A stretch of DNA of 64,000 nt. Source: Xanthomonas translucens pv. cerealis. Lineage in GTDB: Bacteria; Pseudomonadota; Gammaproteobacteria; Xanthomonadales; Xanthomonadaceae. The DNA lies in NCBI RefSeq assembly GCF_006838285.1, contig NZ_CP038228.1, positions 682,001 through 746,000 on the forward strand. The letters run 5' to 3'. Under the pieces are notes generated by a model. That model did no database searches. It was not told the DNA's origin and saw nothing but the letters and a program-made list of their open reading frames with translations. This document shows positions 50,524 to 60,794 of the stretch, in pieces (positions within the stretch are counted from its first letter, which is position 1; the number at the start of each line of letters is the position of its first letter). Position numbers and translations under genes: made by a program.

Positions 50524-51594
50524 CTATGCCTGCGTGCGGCGACTGTGCGCCTGCACCGCGGCGACCAGCGCGCCGACGTGCTCGGGTTGCATGTCCGGCG
50601 ACAGCCCATGGCCGAGGTTGAACACGTGGCCGTCCGCCGAGCCATTGCCGTCGGCGTAGCTGCGCAGCACGCGCTGCACCTCGCGCTCGATCGCCGCCGG
50701 CGCGCCGTACAGCGTGGCCGGGTCCAGGTTGCCCTGCAGCGCCACGCGGCCGCCGGTGCGGCGCGCGGCCTCGGCCAGGTCGACGGTCCAGTCCACGCCC
50801 AGGCCTTCGGCGCCGGAGGCGGCCAGCTCTTCCAGGTATGGCGCGTTGCCCTTGCCGAACAGAATCAGCGGGGTGCGCTCGGCGCCGTCGCCGCGCGGCA
50901 GTTCGCGGGCGATGCGCCGCAGGTAGGGCAGCGAGAATTCGCGGTACATCGCCGGGCTGAGCACGCCGCCCCAGGTGTCGAACACCTGCAGCGCCTGCGC
51001 GCCGGCCGCGCGCTGCGCCGCCAGGTAGGCGATCACCGCATCGGTGTTGACCGACAGCAACTGGTGCAGCGCCGCCGGGTCGTTCAGGGCCATGGCCTTG
51101 ATCCGCGCATAGTTGTCGCTGCCGCCGCCCTCGACCATGTAGCAGGCCAGCGTCCACGGACTGCCGGAGAAGCCGATCAGCGGCACGCTGCCGTCCAGTT
51201 CGCGGCGGATCACCCGCACCGCATCCATCACGTAGCGCAGTTCGGTCTCCATATCCGGCACGCCGAGCCGGGCGATCGCCGCCGCGTCGTGCACCGGGTG
51301 CTTGAACTTCGGACCCTCGCCTTCGACGAAATACAACTCCAGGCCCATCGCATCGGGGATGGTGAGGATGTCGGAGAACAGGATCGCCGCGTCCAGCGGG
51401 AACCGCGCCAACGGCTGCAGCGTCACTTCGCAGGCCAGTTCCGGGTTCTTGGCCATGGCCAGGAAGCTGCCGGCGCGGGCGCGGGTGGCGCGGTACTCGG
51501 GCAGGTAGCGCCCGGCCTGGCGCATCAGCCACACAGGGGTCTGGTCCACGGGTTCGCGGCGCAGGGCGCGCAGCAGACGGTCGTTCTTGAGCAT
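50524..51594 (-). CDS. hemE: Uroporphyrinogen decarboxylase
   Basis: 356 residues. Signatures are [16 protein letters not shown] near the N-terminus and [17 protein letters not shown] in the middle, with the catalytic Asp in the [15 protein letters not shown] region. The C-terminal [16 protein letters not shown] is also typical. It decarboxylates the four acetate side chains of uroporphyrinogen III to coproporphyrinogen III in heme synthesis. A WGR-domain protein gene lies 9 nt upstream and probably shares the transcript. Confidence 0.98.
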   Translation of the reverse strand: MLKNDRLLRALRREPVDQTPVWLMRQAGRYLPEYRATRARAGSFLAMAKNPELACEVTLQPLARFPLDAAILFSDILTIPDAMGLELYFVEGEGPKFKHPVHDAAAIARLGVPDMETELRYVMDAVRVIRRELDGSVPLIGFSGSPWTLACYMVEGGGSDNYARIKAMALNDPAALHQLLSVNTDAVIAYLAAQRAAGAQALQVFDTWGGVLSPAMYREFSLPYLRRIARELPRGDGAERTPLILFGKGNAPYLEELAASGAEGLGVDWTVDLAEAARRTGGRVALQGNLDPATLYGAPAAIEREVQRVLRSYADGNGSADGHVFNLGHGLSPDMQPEHVGALVAAVQAHSRRTQA

Positions 51595-51603
51595 GGGGAT
51601 TCC

Positions 51604-51858
51604 TTAGCGCGGAGCGTCGGCGCCGCGAGTGAACATGACCTGGAAGCCGCGCTTGAGTTGCGCATCGCGGGCTTTCTCGAAGGCGGCGTGGGCGGCGTCC
51701 TGCAGCAGGTATTGTTCGCGCTTGAGTTGCGCACGGCCGCCGATCTGGCCGGTCTCGCGCAACAGCTCCCAGCCACCGAACAAGTCCGGTTGCAGGGTCA
51801 GCTGGATGTAGCGGGGCGGCTCGTTGCCGCCGGGACGTTGCTGGAGGAAGACGCGCAT
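51604..51858 (-). CDS. Small WGR-domain protein
   Basis: 84 residues. The WGR-like motif is GGWELLRETGQIGGRAQLKREQYL, with FEKARDAQLKRGF after it, covering nearly the whole protein. WGR domains occur in nucleic-acid-related proteins; stand-alone copies have no assigned role. It is 9 nt upstream of hemE on the same strand. Confidence 0.88.
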   Translation of the reverse strand: MRVFLQQRPGGNEPPRYIQLTLQPDLFGGWELLRETGQIGGRAQLKREQYLLQDAAHAAFEKARDAQLKRGFQVMFTRGADAPR

Positions 51859-52420
51859 GGGCCGATTGTAGCCGTTGCCAGTGCGCGCGAGGTTGCGCGA
51901 TCGCCGGAACGCAGCGGATTGTGGTCGGCCGGCGCTGAACCCTCGATGCTAGGCCGTGGGCGTACGGCCTGCTGTCGCCGCGTGCCGGCGCCGCCGACGT
52001 CGCAGGCGCTCCGTTGCAACGCCGCGTCGGCACTGTGCAGCAACTGGCAGGCGCGCACCAGGCGCTGGAGCGGCAACCAGTGCATCAGGTTAGCCCTCGG
52101 CAGGCGGAAATGCCGAATGAAGCGGCGCCTTCGCATCCGCCCATCCGCGCCCATCCACAGCGACCGGTGCCGCCGCTGCAGCATCCGGCCGAGCGGGGTG
52201 TCGCGGCGGTTGGCCGCAGCGTCTCAGTGTGACCGTCTGTCTACCGTCTGGGACTTGCGTCGTGCCGTCGCGCCATCGCGCCATCGCCTGCTGCACTATG
52301 CGTCCTATCACGATACCGTCACCGCGCCTGTGGCTTCATAGGCAGACGTCATGCCGTTGCGTTCGCACACAGTCCTGGTGTCGCGGCATGGTCATTCATC
52401 ACCAGTGCGGACGCAACGGT
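51859..52420. other. Intergenic stretch of about 560 bp before the efflux operon
   Basis: It separates the leftward WGR-hemE unit from the rightward RND efflux operon and should hold both promoters. Short frames on each strand lack homology and ribosome-binding sites. No regulator gene, riboswitch or clear operator was found. Confidence 0.5.
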
Positions 52421-53731
52421 ATGCAAAGCCAGAACAATGAGTGGTTTCCCGGGCGGTACCCTGATGCCGGCGTGGGACTTCCCGCCACGCGCGCCCGCTG
52501 CGGCGATCCCGGCGCGGCGATGCCAGCCAGCGGCCACGGCGCAGGCGGGCCGGCCATGGCCCGCGCCGAGCGCGGCGCGGGGCGGATGGCGGTCCTCTCG
52601 GGACTGGCCGCGTCGTGCCTGGTGATCGTCGGTATCTGTTACTGGATCGGACATCGCCGTCAGCCGACGCCGGCGCCCGAGCCGTTGCGGGTGCAGACGA
52701 TGACGGTGGTACCGCACACCGTGCCGGACATCATCGAAACCTCCGGCACCATCGTGTCGCCGCACAGCGTCGATATCCGGCCGCAGACCGACGGCGTGCT
52801 GCAGTCGGTGCTGATCCACGACGGCGAGCAGGTCCACGCCGGACAACTGCTGTTCACCATCGACCCGCGGCCGCTGCGCGCCACGCTGGCGCAGGCCCGC
52901 GCCGCCCTGGCGCGCGACCAGGCGCTCGCCGCGGATGCGGCCGACACGGAAGCGCGCTACAGCAAGCTGTCCAAGACCGGCGCGGTGGATCCGAAGACCT
53001 ACATCACCGCGGCCGATACGCTGCGCTCCCTGCGCGGGACCGTTGCCGTCGATCTGGCCCAGGTCGAGCAGACCCGCCTGTCGCTGGCCTACACCCAGAT
53101 TCGCGCGCCCATCGACGGCCGCGCCGGCGCCATCGGGGTCAAGCCGGGCAATCTGGTGTCGAGCGGTTCCAGCACGGCGCTGCTGACGATCAACGTGAAC
53201 GCTCCGATCGACGTGCGCTTCGCGCTCGCGCATGTGCAGGTCGATGCGGTGCGCGCAGCAAGCGCAGGACGCGATGGCCTCGGACTGACGGTGCTCGCGC
53301 TGGATGCGGTGAGCGCCAGCGTGCTCGACCGCGGCCGGCTGGCGTTTCTCGACAACGCATTCGACAGCAGTAGCGGCACGCTGGAGCTGCGCGCGCGGTT
53401 CGCCAATGCCGGCGCGACGCTGTGGCCCGGACAGTTCGTCAGCGTCCGGGTGATCCTGGCGGAAGATCCGCAGACCCTGTCCGTCCCCGAAGGCGCGCTG
53501 CAGCAGGGGCAGCAGGGTCCGTATGTGTACTGCGTGGTGAACGGGCGGGCGATGGCGCGGGCGTTGACCGTGGCGCGGATGGTCGATGGGCAGGCGGTCA
53601 TCAGCAAGGGCTTGCACAAGGGCGATACCGTTATCCTGACCGTTCCCAACGAACTGCGCGATGGCGCGGCGGTGCGATCGAACGACCTGCCTGCCAGGCA
53701 AGGCGCGGCGGCCAGCGGGCGGCACGCGTGA
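52421..53731 (+). CDS. RND efflux periplasmic adaptor (membrane fusion protein)
   Basis: 436 residues from the ATG at 52421. One membrane helix (MAVLSGLAASCLVIVGICYWIG) lies at about residues 56-78. It is followed by the lipoyl/barrel-sandwich segment (IVSPHSVDIRPQTDGVLQSVLIHDGEQVHAGQLLFTID), an alpha hairpin, then TQIRAPIDGRAGAIGVKPGNLV and a beta-barrel domain. The adaptor links the inner-membrane pump to the outer-membrane channel. The start is uncertain: ATGs at 52388, 52520, 52556 and 52586 are in frame, and 52556 or 52586 would remove an atypical 45-55-residue N-terminal extension. The stop overlaps the pump gene (GTGA). Confidence 0.88.
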   Translation: MQSQNNEWFPGRYPDAGVGLPATRARCGDPGAAMPASGHGAGGPAMARAERGAGRMAVLSGLAASCLVIVGICYWIGHRRQPTPAPEPLRVQTMTVVPHTVPDIIETSGTIVSPHSVDIRPQTDGVLQSVLIHDGEQVHAGQLLFTIDPRPLRATLAQARAALARDQALAADAADTEARYSKLSKTGAVDPKTYITAADTLRSLRGTVAVDLAQVEQTRLSLAYTQIRAPIDGRAGAIGVKPGNLVSSGSSTALLTINVNAPIDVRFALAHVQVDAVRAASAGRDGLGLTVLALDAVSASVLDRGRLAFLDNAFDSSSGTLELRARFANAGATLWPGQFVSVRVILAEDPQTLSVPEGALQQGQQGPYVYCVVNGRAMARALTVARMVDGQAVISKGLHKGDTVILTVPNELRDGAAVRSNDLPARQGAAASGRHA

Positions 53732-56700
53732 ATCCATCGGCCGTGTTCATCCGCCGCGTGGTGATGACGTCGGTGTTGATGATCGCCCTGGTGCTGGCAG
53801 GCGGCATGGCGTATTTCGCGCTGCCGGTGAGCGAGCTGCCCGACGTCAGCTTCCCGACCATCACCGTCAACATGTCGCTGCCGGGGGCCAATCCCGAGAC
53901 CATGGCCGCGGCGGTGGCCACGCCGCTGGAACGCCAGTTCAGCGGCCTGCCGGGGCTGGATGCGATGAGTTCGACCAGCAGCGTCGGCAGCACGCGCGTC
54001 GTTCTGCAGTTCGCGTTGAGCCGCAATGTCGATGCGGCGGCGCAGGACGTGCAGAACGCGGTGTCGCAGGCAGCCGGCCTGCTGCCGCGCGAAATCAACC
54101 CGGCGCAGATCCAGAAGGAGGATCCCAGCGCGGCCCCGATCATGCATCTGATCGTGCGCTCGAAGACGATCGCGCTGCCGCTGCTCAACCAGTTCGCCAA
54201 GGATCGCGTGGCGTTGCGCCTGGCGTCGGTGCCGGGCGCGGGACAGATCGACGTCAACGGCGCGCAGAAGTATGCGGTGCGCCTGTTCGTCAATCCGCAC
54301 CTGCTCGCCGCCCGCCACATGGGCTTCGACCAGATCGTTTCCGCGGTGCAGGCGGGCAACAGCAACGCGCCGGCGGGAACGCTGATGGGGCGGGCGCGTT
54401 CCTACACCGTCCGCGCCGACGGCCAGCTCAAGCGGGCGGCCGACTTCGACAACATGGTGCTGTCCTATGCGGACGGCGCGCAGGTGCGCTTTCGCGACAT
54501 CGGCCATGCCCAGGACAGCGTCGAGAACCTGCAGACCGCAGCCTATCTCAACGGCCAGCGCGCGATCGAGATCAACATCCATCGCCAGCCGGGCGCCAAC
54601 ACGCTGGCGGTGACCCGTGGCATCCAGGCGGCGCTGCCCGCGATCCGCGCGCAGCTGCCCGGCGATGCCCAGCTCGATGTGCTCTACGACCGTGGCGACT
54701 ATATCGGCGCGTCGGTGGAGGATGTCGAATGGACGCTGCTCGGCTCGCTGCTGCTGGTGGTCGTGGTGATCCTGCTGTTCCTCAGGAGCTGGATGGCGAC
54801 GCTGATCGTCGCCCTGGCGCTGCCGACCTCGTTGATCGGCACCTTCGCGGTGATGCGCCTGCTGCATTTCAGCCTCGACAATATCTCGATGCTGGCGCTG
54901 ACCCTGTCGGTCGGTTTCGTGGTCGACGATGCGATCGTGGTGATCGAGAACATCGTCCGCCACGCCGAACAGGGTGCCAGCCGGATGGACGCGGCCATCG
55001 CCGCCACGCAGGAGATCGGTTTCACCGTGCTGTCGATGACGCTGTCGTTGTCGGCGGTGTTCCTGCCGATCGTGTTCATGGGCGGGCTGGTCGGGCGGCT
55101 GTTCTCCGAGTTCGGCATGGTGATTTCGATCGCGGTGATCCTCTCCGGGATCGTCTCGCTGACCCTCACGCCCATGCTCGCCAGCCGCTGGCTGGATCCG
55201 AAGAAGAGTGCGGGCTGGGTGTTCGAGCGCTTCGATCGGCTGGTCGAGGCTTCCGAGCGCGGTTACGCGCGCTCGCTGGAATGGTCCACGCAGCGCATCG
55301 GCCTGATGGCCGCGATCGGCATCGCCACGCTGGTGTGCACCGCAGGCATGTACGCCATCGTCGAGAAGGGCTTCATCCCGCAGGTCGATTCGGGCAAGAT
55401 CGACGGCGATACCCGCGTCCCGGAAGGCACCGCCTTCGCCGATTTCCTGGCCAAGCAGAACGCGGTGGTGAAGATCATCCAGCGCAATCCGAACGTGGCC
55501 AATGTGGAATCGGTGATCGGCTCGGACAACACGCTCAGCAACAGCGGGCGCCTGCTGATCGGGCTCAAGCCGCTGTCCGAGCGCAGCGGCACCGCGGAAC
55601 AGGTCATCCAGGCGGTGCGCAAGCAGGTGGCCGGGATCCAGGGCATCACCCTCAACATGCGCAATCCGCCGGCGATCGACATGGGGCCGACGGCCTCCAA
55701 TGGCTCGCTGCAGTATGTGTTGCAGTCGACCGACCAGAAGGCGCTGTACGCGCAGTCGGACGCGATCTTGCAGGACATCGGGCGGGTTGACGGCATACAG
55801 GATCCGCAAAGCGACCTGCAGCTCAAGAATCCGCAGATCGAGGTGATCCTGCACCGCGAGCAGGCCGCGGCGCTGGGCGTCACCGCCGCCGGCTTGCAGG
55901 ACACCCTGCAGAGCGCATACGGCGGCCGCAAGATCAGCACCATCTATGGCGACACCGACCAGTACGAAGTGCTGCTGCAGGTCGCGCCATCGGCACAGGC
56001 CGATCTCAACGGCCTGGATGCGCTGTCGTTCAACGGCAACCAGAACCCGGGCATCACCGCGATCGGCACGCAGACCTCCAACAGCAGTTCGGGCACCAGC
56101 GCGGTACTGACCGCGGCCGGTGGCCCGATGGTGCCGCTGCGCGCGGTGGCCGACGTGCGCATGGGGGTGGGGCCGGTGGCGATCAACCACTACGCCGGCC
56201 TGCCGGCGGTGACGCTGTCGATGAATCTGGCGCCCGGCGTCTCGCTGGGCGATGCCGCCAGCGGGATCGGCACGCTGATGGCGCAGACGCTGGGCAAGGG
56301 CGATGCCCGGGCCATCAGCGGCCAGTTCGCCGGCTCGGCGCAGGCGTTCGAAAACTCGCTGAAGACGCTGCCGATGCTGTTGCTGATCACGGTGCTGCTG
56401 ATTTACGGCGTGCTTGCGATCCTGTACGAGAATGCGCTGCACCCGATCACCATCCTGACCTCGCTGCCGCTCGCCGGGTTCGGCGCCATCCTGATGCTGG
56501 TGCTGTTCCGCCAGGAGCTCAATTTGTTCAGCTTCGTCGGACTCATCTTGCTGGTCGGGCTGGTCAAGAAGAACGGCATCATGATGGTGGATTACGCGCT
56601 GGACCTGGAACGCTCCGGCGACGCGCGCTGGAAAAGCCCGCGTGCGGCCATGCTCGAAGCGGCGACGGTGCGCTTCCGCCCGATCATGATGACCACCCTG

Positions 56701-56928
56701 GCGGCGGTGCTGGGCTCGTTGCCGATCGCGCTGGGCTTCGGTGCCGGCGCCGAAGCCAGGCGCCCGCTCGGCATCGCAGTGGTGGGTGGCCTGCTGTTCT
56801 CGCAGGCGCTGACGCTGTATCTGACCCCGGCGTTCCATATCGCGATGGCCGAATGGAGCGCGCGCCGCCGCGCGCGTCGCGGCGGCACCACGCCGCCACC
56901 TGCGCCATCGCTGCCGGAGCCGGCCTGA
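53728..56928 (+). CDS. RND efflux pump, inner-membrane subunit
   Basis: 1066 residues from a GTG overlapping the adaptor stop. The N-terminal helix is followed by PVSELPDVSFPTITVNMSLPGANPETM, the HAE1/MdtB-like signature. The proton-relay helix contains GFVVDDAIVVIENIVRH, with the paired Asp residues required for proton coupling. LLVGLVKKNGIMMVDYA in the second repeat is typical of the MdtBC subfamily. It exports drugs or small toxic molecules from the periplasm by proton antiport; the substrate is unknown. Only one pump gene is present, so it is a homotrimer type. Confidence 0.94.
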   Translation: MNPSAVFIRRVVMTSVLMIALVLAGGMAYFALPVSELPDVSFPTITVNMSLPGANPETMAAAVATPLERQFSGLPGLDAMSSTSSVGSTRVVLQFALSRNVDAAAQDVQNAVSQAAGLLPREINPAQIQKEDPSAAPIMHLIVRSKTIALPLLNQFAKDRVALRLASVPGAGQIDVNGAQKYAVRLFVNPHLLAARHMGFDQIVSAVQAGNSNAPAGTLMGRARSYTVRADGQLKRAADFDNMVLSYADGAQVRFRDIGHAQDSVENLQTAAYLNGQRAIEINIHRQPGANTLAVTRGIQAALPAIRAQLPGDAQLDVLYDRGDYIGASVEDVEWTLLGSLLLVVVVILLFLRSWMATLIVALALPTSLIGTFAVMRLLHFSLDNISMLALTLSVGFVVDDAIVVIENIVRHAEQGASRMDAAIAATQEIGFTVLSMTLSLSAVFLPIVFMGGLVGRLFSEFGMVISIAVILSGIVSLTLTPMLASRWLDPKKSAGWVFERFDRLVEASERGYARSLEWSTQRIGLMAAIGIATLVCTAGMYAIVEKGFIPQVDSGKIDGDTRVPEGTAFADFLAKQNAVVKIIQRNPNVANVESVIGSDNTLSNSGRLLIGLKPLSERSGTAEQVIQAVRKQVAGIQGITLNMRNPPAIDMGPTASNGSLQYVLQSTDQKALYAQSDAILQDIGRVDGIQDPQSDLQLKNPQIEVILHREQAAALGVTAAGLQDTLQSAYGGRKISTIYGDTDQYEVLLQVAPSAQADLNGLDALSFNGNQNPGITAIGTQTSNSSSGTSAVLTAAGGPMVPLRAVADVRMGVGPVAINHYAGLPAVTLSMNLAPGVSLGDAASGIGTLMAQTLGKGDARAISGQFAGSAQAFENSLKTLPMLLLITVLLIYGVLAILYENALHPITILTSLPLAGFGAILMLVLFRQELNLFSFVGLILLVGLVKKNGIMMVDYALDLERSGDARWKSPRAAMLEAATVRFRPIMMTTLAAVLGSLPIALGFGAGAEARRPLGIAVVGGLLFSQALTLYLTPAFHIAMAEWSARRRARRGGTTPPPAPSLPEPA

Positions 56929-58376
56929 TGCGCGCGGTCGCGCTCATCGCCGCCGGCATGCTGTCTGCGTGCAGCCTGGCGCCGGCCTATGTGCGCCCCG
57001 CGGCGCCGATCCCGCCGTCGTGGCCGGCAGGCGATGCCTACCTCGCGCAGCGCGAAGCCGCGCTGCCGTCGCTCACGTATCGGCAGCTGTTCGGCGACCC
57101 GCGGTTGCAGGCGGTCATCGCGCAGGCCCTGGACAACAACCGCGACCTGCGGATCGCCGTGGCCGATATCGCCCAGGCGCGGGCGCAATACCGGATCCAA
57201 CGCGCTGCCTTGCTGCCCGAACTCGACGCGAGCGCGAACTACACGCGTTCCTATCGGGGCAAGGGGGCGGGGGCGGCGCCGCTCGCCGCCAGCGCCCAGG
57301 GCGCAAGCGCGGACGCGCGCTCGCAGGGCGATGCGAGCAACTACACGGTGGGCATCGGCGTCAGCGCATTCGAGCTCGATCTGTTCGGGCGGATTCGCGC
57401 GCTGAGCGCTGCCGCGCAACAGCGTTATCTGGAACAGGCGTCGGCCGCGCGCGCCACCCGGCTGACCCTGGTCGGCGATATCGCCACGGCGTGGCTGACC
57501 TACGCCAGCGACAGGAGCCTGCTGAAGATCGCCCAGGACACCGCGCACAGCGCGGAGGCCAGCGTTGCGCTGATCCGGCAGCGTGTCGACGGCGGCATCA
57601 CCCCGCACTCCGATCTGGATCAGGCCAACCAGGTGCTGCACACTGCGCAATCGGATCTGGCCGAGCAGACCACGGCGATGGCCCAGGACATCAACGCGCT
57701 GCAGCTGTTGGTGGGTGGCCCGGTCGATTCCGCGCTGTTGCCGGAGTCGATCCAGGACGCGGCGGCGCGCATCGGCGAGCTTCCCGCCGGACTGGACTCA
57801 CGCATCTTGCTGCGCCGCCCCGACGTGGTGCAGGCCGAATACGAACTGCGCGCGGTCAACGCCCAGATCGGCGCTGCGCGGGCGGCGTTGTTCCCGAGCA
57901 TCAGCCTCACCGGCCTGCTGGGGCTGACCAGTACCGCGCTGTCCGAGCTGTTCGCGCACGTCGCCTTCAACCGGTCGCTGGGCGCCGGCGCCAGCGCTGC
58001 CATCTTCGATGCCGGTGCGGCGCGCGCCAATGTGAGGTACACCGAAGCGCAGCGCGATGCTGCCTTGGCCAGTTACGAAAAGACCGTGCAGACCGCCTTC
58101 AGCGAAGTGGCCGATGCGCTGGCGCGGCGCGGCACCATCGATGCGCAGTTGCGCGCGCAACAAAGCCTTGTCGCAGATTCCGCCAGCACCTACCAGTTCA
58201 GCGAGCAGCGCTATCGCGGCGGGGTCGAGACGTCCCTGTCCAATCTCGATGCGCAGCGCAGCTACTACGCGGCGCAACGTAGCCTGGTCGCGGTCGAGCT
58301 GGTTGCGGCGGTCAACCGGGTGACGCTATATCGCACGCTTGGCGGCGATGCCACGCTGGAGACCGTCCAGCACTGA
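56928..58376 (+). CDS. Outer-membrane efflux lipoprotein (NodT/OprM family)
   Basis: 482 residues. Lipobox LSAC puts the lipidated Cys at residue 15, followed by SLAPAYVRPAAPIPPSW. Two TolC-type repeats have DPRLQAVIAQALDNNRDLRIAVADIAQARAQYRIQRAALLPELD and RPDVVQAEYELRAVNAQIGAARAALFPSISLTG, the RND outer-membrane factor pattern. It forms the outer-membrane exit duct. The start shares one base with the pump stop (TGATG). The stop lies 1 nt from the end of the convergent aroB, leaving no room for a terminator. Confidence 0.94.
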   Translation: MRAVALIAAGMLSACSLAPAYVRPAAPIPPSWPAGDAYLAQREAALPSLTYRQLFGDPRLQAVIAQALDNNRDLRIAVADIAQARAQYRIQRAALLPELDASANYTRSYRGKGAGAAPLAASAQGASADARSQGDASNYTVGIGVSAFELDLFGRIRALSAAAQQRYLEQASAARATRLTLVGDIATAWLTYASDRSLLKIAQDTAHSAEASVALIRQRVDGGITPHSDLDQANQVLHTAQSDLAEQTTAMAQDINALQLLVGGPVDSALLPESIQDAAARIGELPAGLDSRILLRRPDVVQAEYELRAVNAQIGAARAALFPSISLTGLLGLTSTALSELFAHVAFNRSLGAGASAAIFDAGAARANVRYTEAQRDAALASYEKTVQTAFSEVADALARRGTIDAQLRAQQSLVADSASTYQFSEQRYRGGVETSLSNLDAQRSYYAAQRSLVAVELVAAVNRVTLYRTLGGDATLETVQH

Positions 58377-58377
58377 G

Positions 58378-59487
58378 TCAGCCGGCGTCCAGCAGCGCCA
58401 GCACCGCCGCCTCGTCCACGTCCGGCACCACCTCGGCGCGGCCGATGCCGCGCCACAGCACCAGCCGCAGGCGTCCGGCGAGGTTCTTCTTGTCCAGCCG
58501 CATCCGCGTCAGCAGCGCCCGCGGTGCCAGGCCGGCCGGCAGCGCGGTGGGCAGACCGTAGTCGGCCAGCAGCGCGCGCAGCCGTTCGGTGTCCTGCACC
58601 GTGGCCATGCCCAACTGCGCCGAGAGCCTGGCCGCCAGCACCATGCCCACCGCCACCGCTTCGCCGTGGTTGAGGTTGGCGTTGCCGGGCGCGCCGTAGC
58701 CCTGTTCGGTCTCGATCGCGTGGCCGAAGGTGTGGCCGAGGTTGAGCAGGGCGCGCTCGCCCTTCTCCAGCGGGTCGCGGGCCACGATCTCGGCCTTGTG
58801 TTCGCAGCTGCGCGCGATCGCCTGCGCGATCGCCGCCGGTTCGGCGTCCAGCAGCGCGCGGCGTTCGGCGTGCAGCCATTCGAAGAACACAGGGTCGCCG
58901 ATCGCGCCGTACTTGATCACCTCGGCCAGGCCGGCGCGCAGTTCGCGCGGCGGCAGGCTGCGCAGCGTGGCGGTGTCGGCCAGCACCGCGCGCGGCGGAT
59001 GGAACGCGCCGACCAGGTTCTTGCCCTGGGCGATGTCCACCGCGGTCTTGCCGCCGACCGAGGAATCGACCATCGCCAGCAGCGTGGTCGGCAGCTGCAC
59101 GCAGTCCACCCCGCGCATCCAGCACGCGGCGGCGAAGCCGGCCAGGTCGCCGACCACGCCGCCGCCCAGCGCCAGCACGCAGGCGTCGCGGGTTGCGCCG
59201 AGTCCGGCCAGCGCGGCGATCGCCGCGGCGAAGTTGTCCAGGGTCTTGGAGGCCTCGCCGGCGGGGAGCGTGAACACGCCGATCTGCAGCTCCGGGCGCG
59301 CGGCCAGCAAGGCCTGGCGCACCTGCGCCGCGTACAGCGGGGCGACGTTGCTATCGCTGAGCAGCAGCACGTGGCGGCCGCGCACGTGCTCGGCCAGGCG
59401 CGGGCCGTCGTCGAGCAGGCCGGGGCCGATGCGGATGGTGTAGGACGGGTCGCCTTCGACCGCGACGGTGCGCTGGGAAACAGTCAT
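58378..59487 (-). CDS. aroB: 3-Dehydroquinate synthase
   Basis: 369 residues. NAD-binding [21 protein letters not shown] is followed by [42 protein letters not shown], and the metal-ligand [11 protein letters not shown] and [11 protein letters not shown]. It is the second step of the shikimate pathway. The ATG overlaps the aroK stop by 4 nt. Confidence 0.98.
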   Translation of the reverse strand: MTVSQRTVAVEGDPSYTIRIGPGLLDDGPRLAEHVRGRHVLLLSDSNVAPLYAAQVRQALLAARPELQIGVFTLPAGEASKTLDNFAAAIAALAGLGATRDACVLALGGGVVGDLAGFAAACWMRGVDCVQLPTTLLAMVDSSVGGKTAVDIAQGKNLVGAFHPPRAVLADTATLRSLPPRELRAGLAEVIKYGAIGDPVFFEWLHAERRALLDAEPAAIAQAIARSCEHKAEIVARDPLEKGERALLNLGHTFGHAIETEQGYGAPGNANLNHGEAVAVGMVLAARLSAQLGMATVQDTERLRALLADYGLPTALPAGLAPRALLTRMRLDKKNLAGRLRLVLWRGIGRAEVVPDVDEAAVLALLDAG

Positions 59488-60026
59488 GCAATGGGGTCCG
59501 GAAGTTTCCACGACGCGGCCAGGCGCATGACCAGCTGCGCGGTGGCTTCGGCGGGATTGAGGTGGTCGGTGTCCAGGATCAGGTCGGCGACGTCGCGGTA
59601 CAGCGGCTCGCGCACCGCGTGCAGCGCGTGCAGCACCCGCTCGCGGTCGCCGCGCTGCAGCAGCGGGCGGCTGCGGTCGCGCTGCAGGCGCTGCAACTGC
59701 GAGGCCACGCTGACCCGCAGGTACACCACGAAGCCATGCTCGCGCATCTCGCGGCGGCTATCGGCGTCGAGTACCGCGCCGCCGCCGGTGGAAATGAGGT
59801 GGCCGGGGGTGCTGAGCACGCTTTCCAGCACGCTGCGTTCGTGCTCGCGGAAGCCGGCTTCGCCTGCGTGCTCGAACAGCGAGGGGATGCTGGCGCCGGT
59901 GCGTTCGACGATGGCCTGGTCGCTGTCGACGAAGACGAGGCTGAAGCGCTCGGCCAGGCGGCGGCCGATGACGCTCTTGCCGGCTCCCATCGGGCCGACC
60001 AGCACGAGATTGGGGGCGGGATTCAT
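59484..60026 (-). CDS. aroK: Shikimate kinase
   Basis: 180 residues. The P-loop [15 protein letters not shown] is at about residues 11-25. The shikimate-binding [38 protein letters not shown] and the lid RDRSRPLL complete the family pattern. It phosphorylates shikimate at O3. The start is at the P-loop-proximal ATG. It is first in the aroKB unit, divergent from pdxH across about 170 bp. Confidence 0.98.
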   Translation of the reverse strand: MNPAPNLVLVGPMGAGKSVIGRRLAERFSLVFVDSDQAIVERTGASIPSLFEHAGEAGFREHERSVLESVLSTPGHLISTGGGAVLDADSRREMREHGFVVYLRVSVASQLQRLQRDRSRPLLQRGDRERVLHALHAVREPLYRDVADLILDTDHLNPAEATAQLVMRLAASWKLPDPIA

Positions 60027-60194
60027 CCGCCGATGCTAGCAGACGCGCCCTGCATGCAGGCCCGGTTGCGGGCCGGGCGGCGCATGTCGTGCGCCGCTCA
60101 GACCATGCCTGACCCGGCCCTGCGCCGCGACGCGCGTGCGTCGCGCCGTGCATGGCGCGACAATGGGCCATCGTCCGCCGAGTGCCTTGCCGCC

Positions 60195-60794
60195 ATGCCC
60201 GATCTCTACGCCGAAGCCCTGTCCACGTTCACCGACCTGTTCGCGCAGGCGCGGACCAGCGACGAGGCCGAATACAACGCCATGGTGGTCGCCTCGGCCA
60301 CGCTGGAAGCGCGCCCGTCCTCGCGGGTGGTGCTGCTGAAGTCCTACGACGCCCGCGGCTTCGTGTTCTATACCCACCTGGACAGCCAGAAGGGCCGCGA
60401 GCTGCAGGCCAATCCGCAGGCCTCGCTGCTGTTCCTGTGGCGGCGTATGCGCGAGGACGGGGTACAGGTCCGCATCGACGGCGAGGTGCAGCTGGTCGCC
60501 GCGGCCGAGGCCGATGCGTATTTCGCCTCGCGCCCGCGCATGAGCCAGATCGGCGCATGGGCGTCGGCGCAGTCGCGCCCGCTGCAGTCGCGCGAGGAAT
60601 TCGAGCAGCGCGTGGCCAAGGCCGAGGCCAGCTTCGAGGGCCGCGAGGTGCCGCGTCCGGACGGCTGGGGCGGGTTCCGCGTGGTGCCGCGCAGCTTCGA
60701 GTTCTGGTACGGCGGCAAGTACCGCCTGCACGAGCGCTGGCAGTACGTTGCCGACGCCGCCGGGCACTGGTCCAAGCGGATGCTGTTCCCGTGA
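60195..60794 (+). CDS. pdxH: Pyridoxamine 5'-phosphate oxidase
   Basis: 199 residues. The FMN-binding segments [47 protein letters not shown] and the C-terminal [15 protein letters not shown] are typical of PdxH, and the end LFP is conserved. It oxidises PNP/PMP to pyridoxal 5'-phosphate, the cofactor used by MetB in this window among others. The ATG at 60195 gives the family start. The stop overlaps the acetyltransferase GTG. Confidence 0.97.
   Translation: MPDLYAEALSTFTDLFAQARTSDEAEYNAMVVASATLEARPSSRVVLLKSYDARGFVFYTHLDSQKGRELQANPQASLLFLWRRMREDGVQVRIDGEVQLVAAAEADAYFASRPRMSQIGAWASAQSRPLQSREEFEQRVAKAEASFEGREVPRPDGWGGFRVVPRSFEFWYGGKYRLHERWQYVADAAGHWSKRMLFP

Noticed and set aside
51859-52420. 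Regulator gene for the RND operon
   Set aside because: Short open frames on both strands show no helix-turn-helix or other domain.
53089-56838. 1249-codon minus-strand open frame opposite the RND pump
   Set aside because: Low-complexity Arg/Gln/His/Asp text, while the other strand carries a complete RND transporter.
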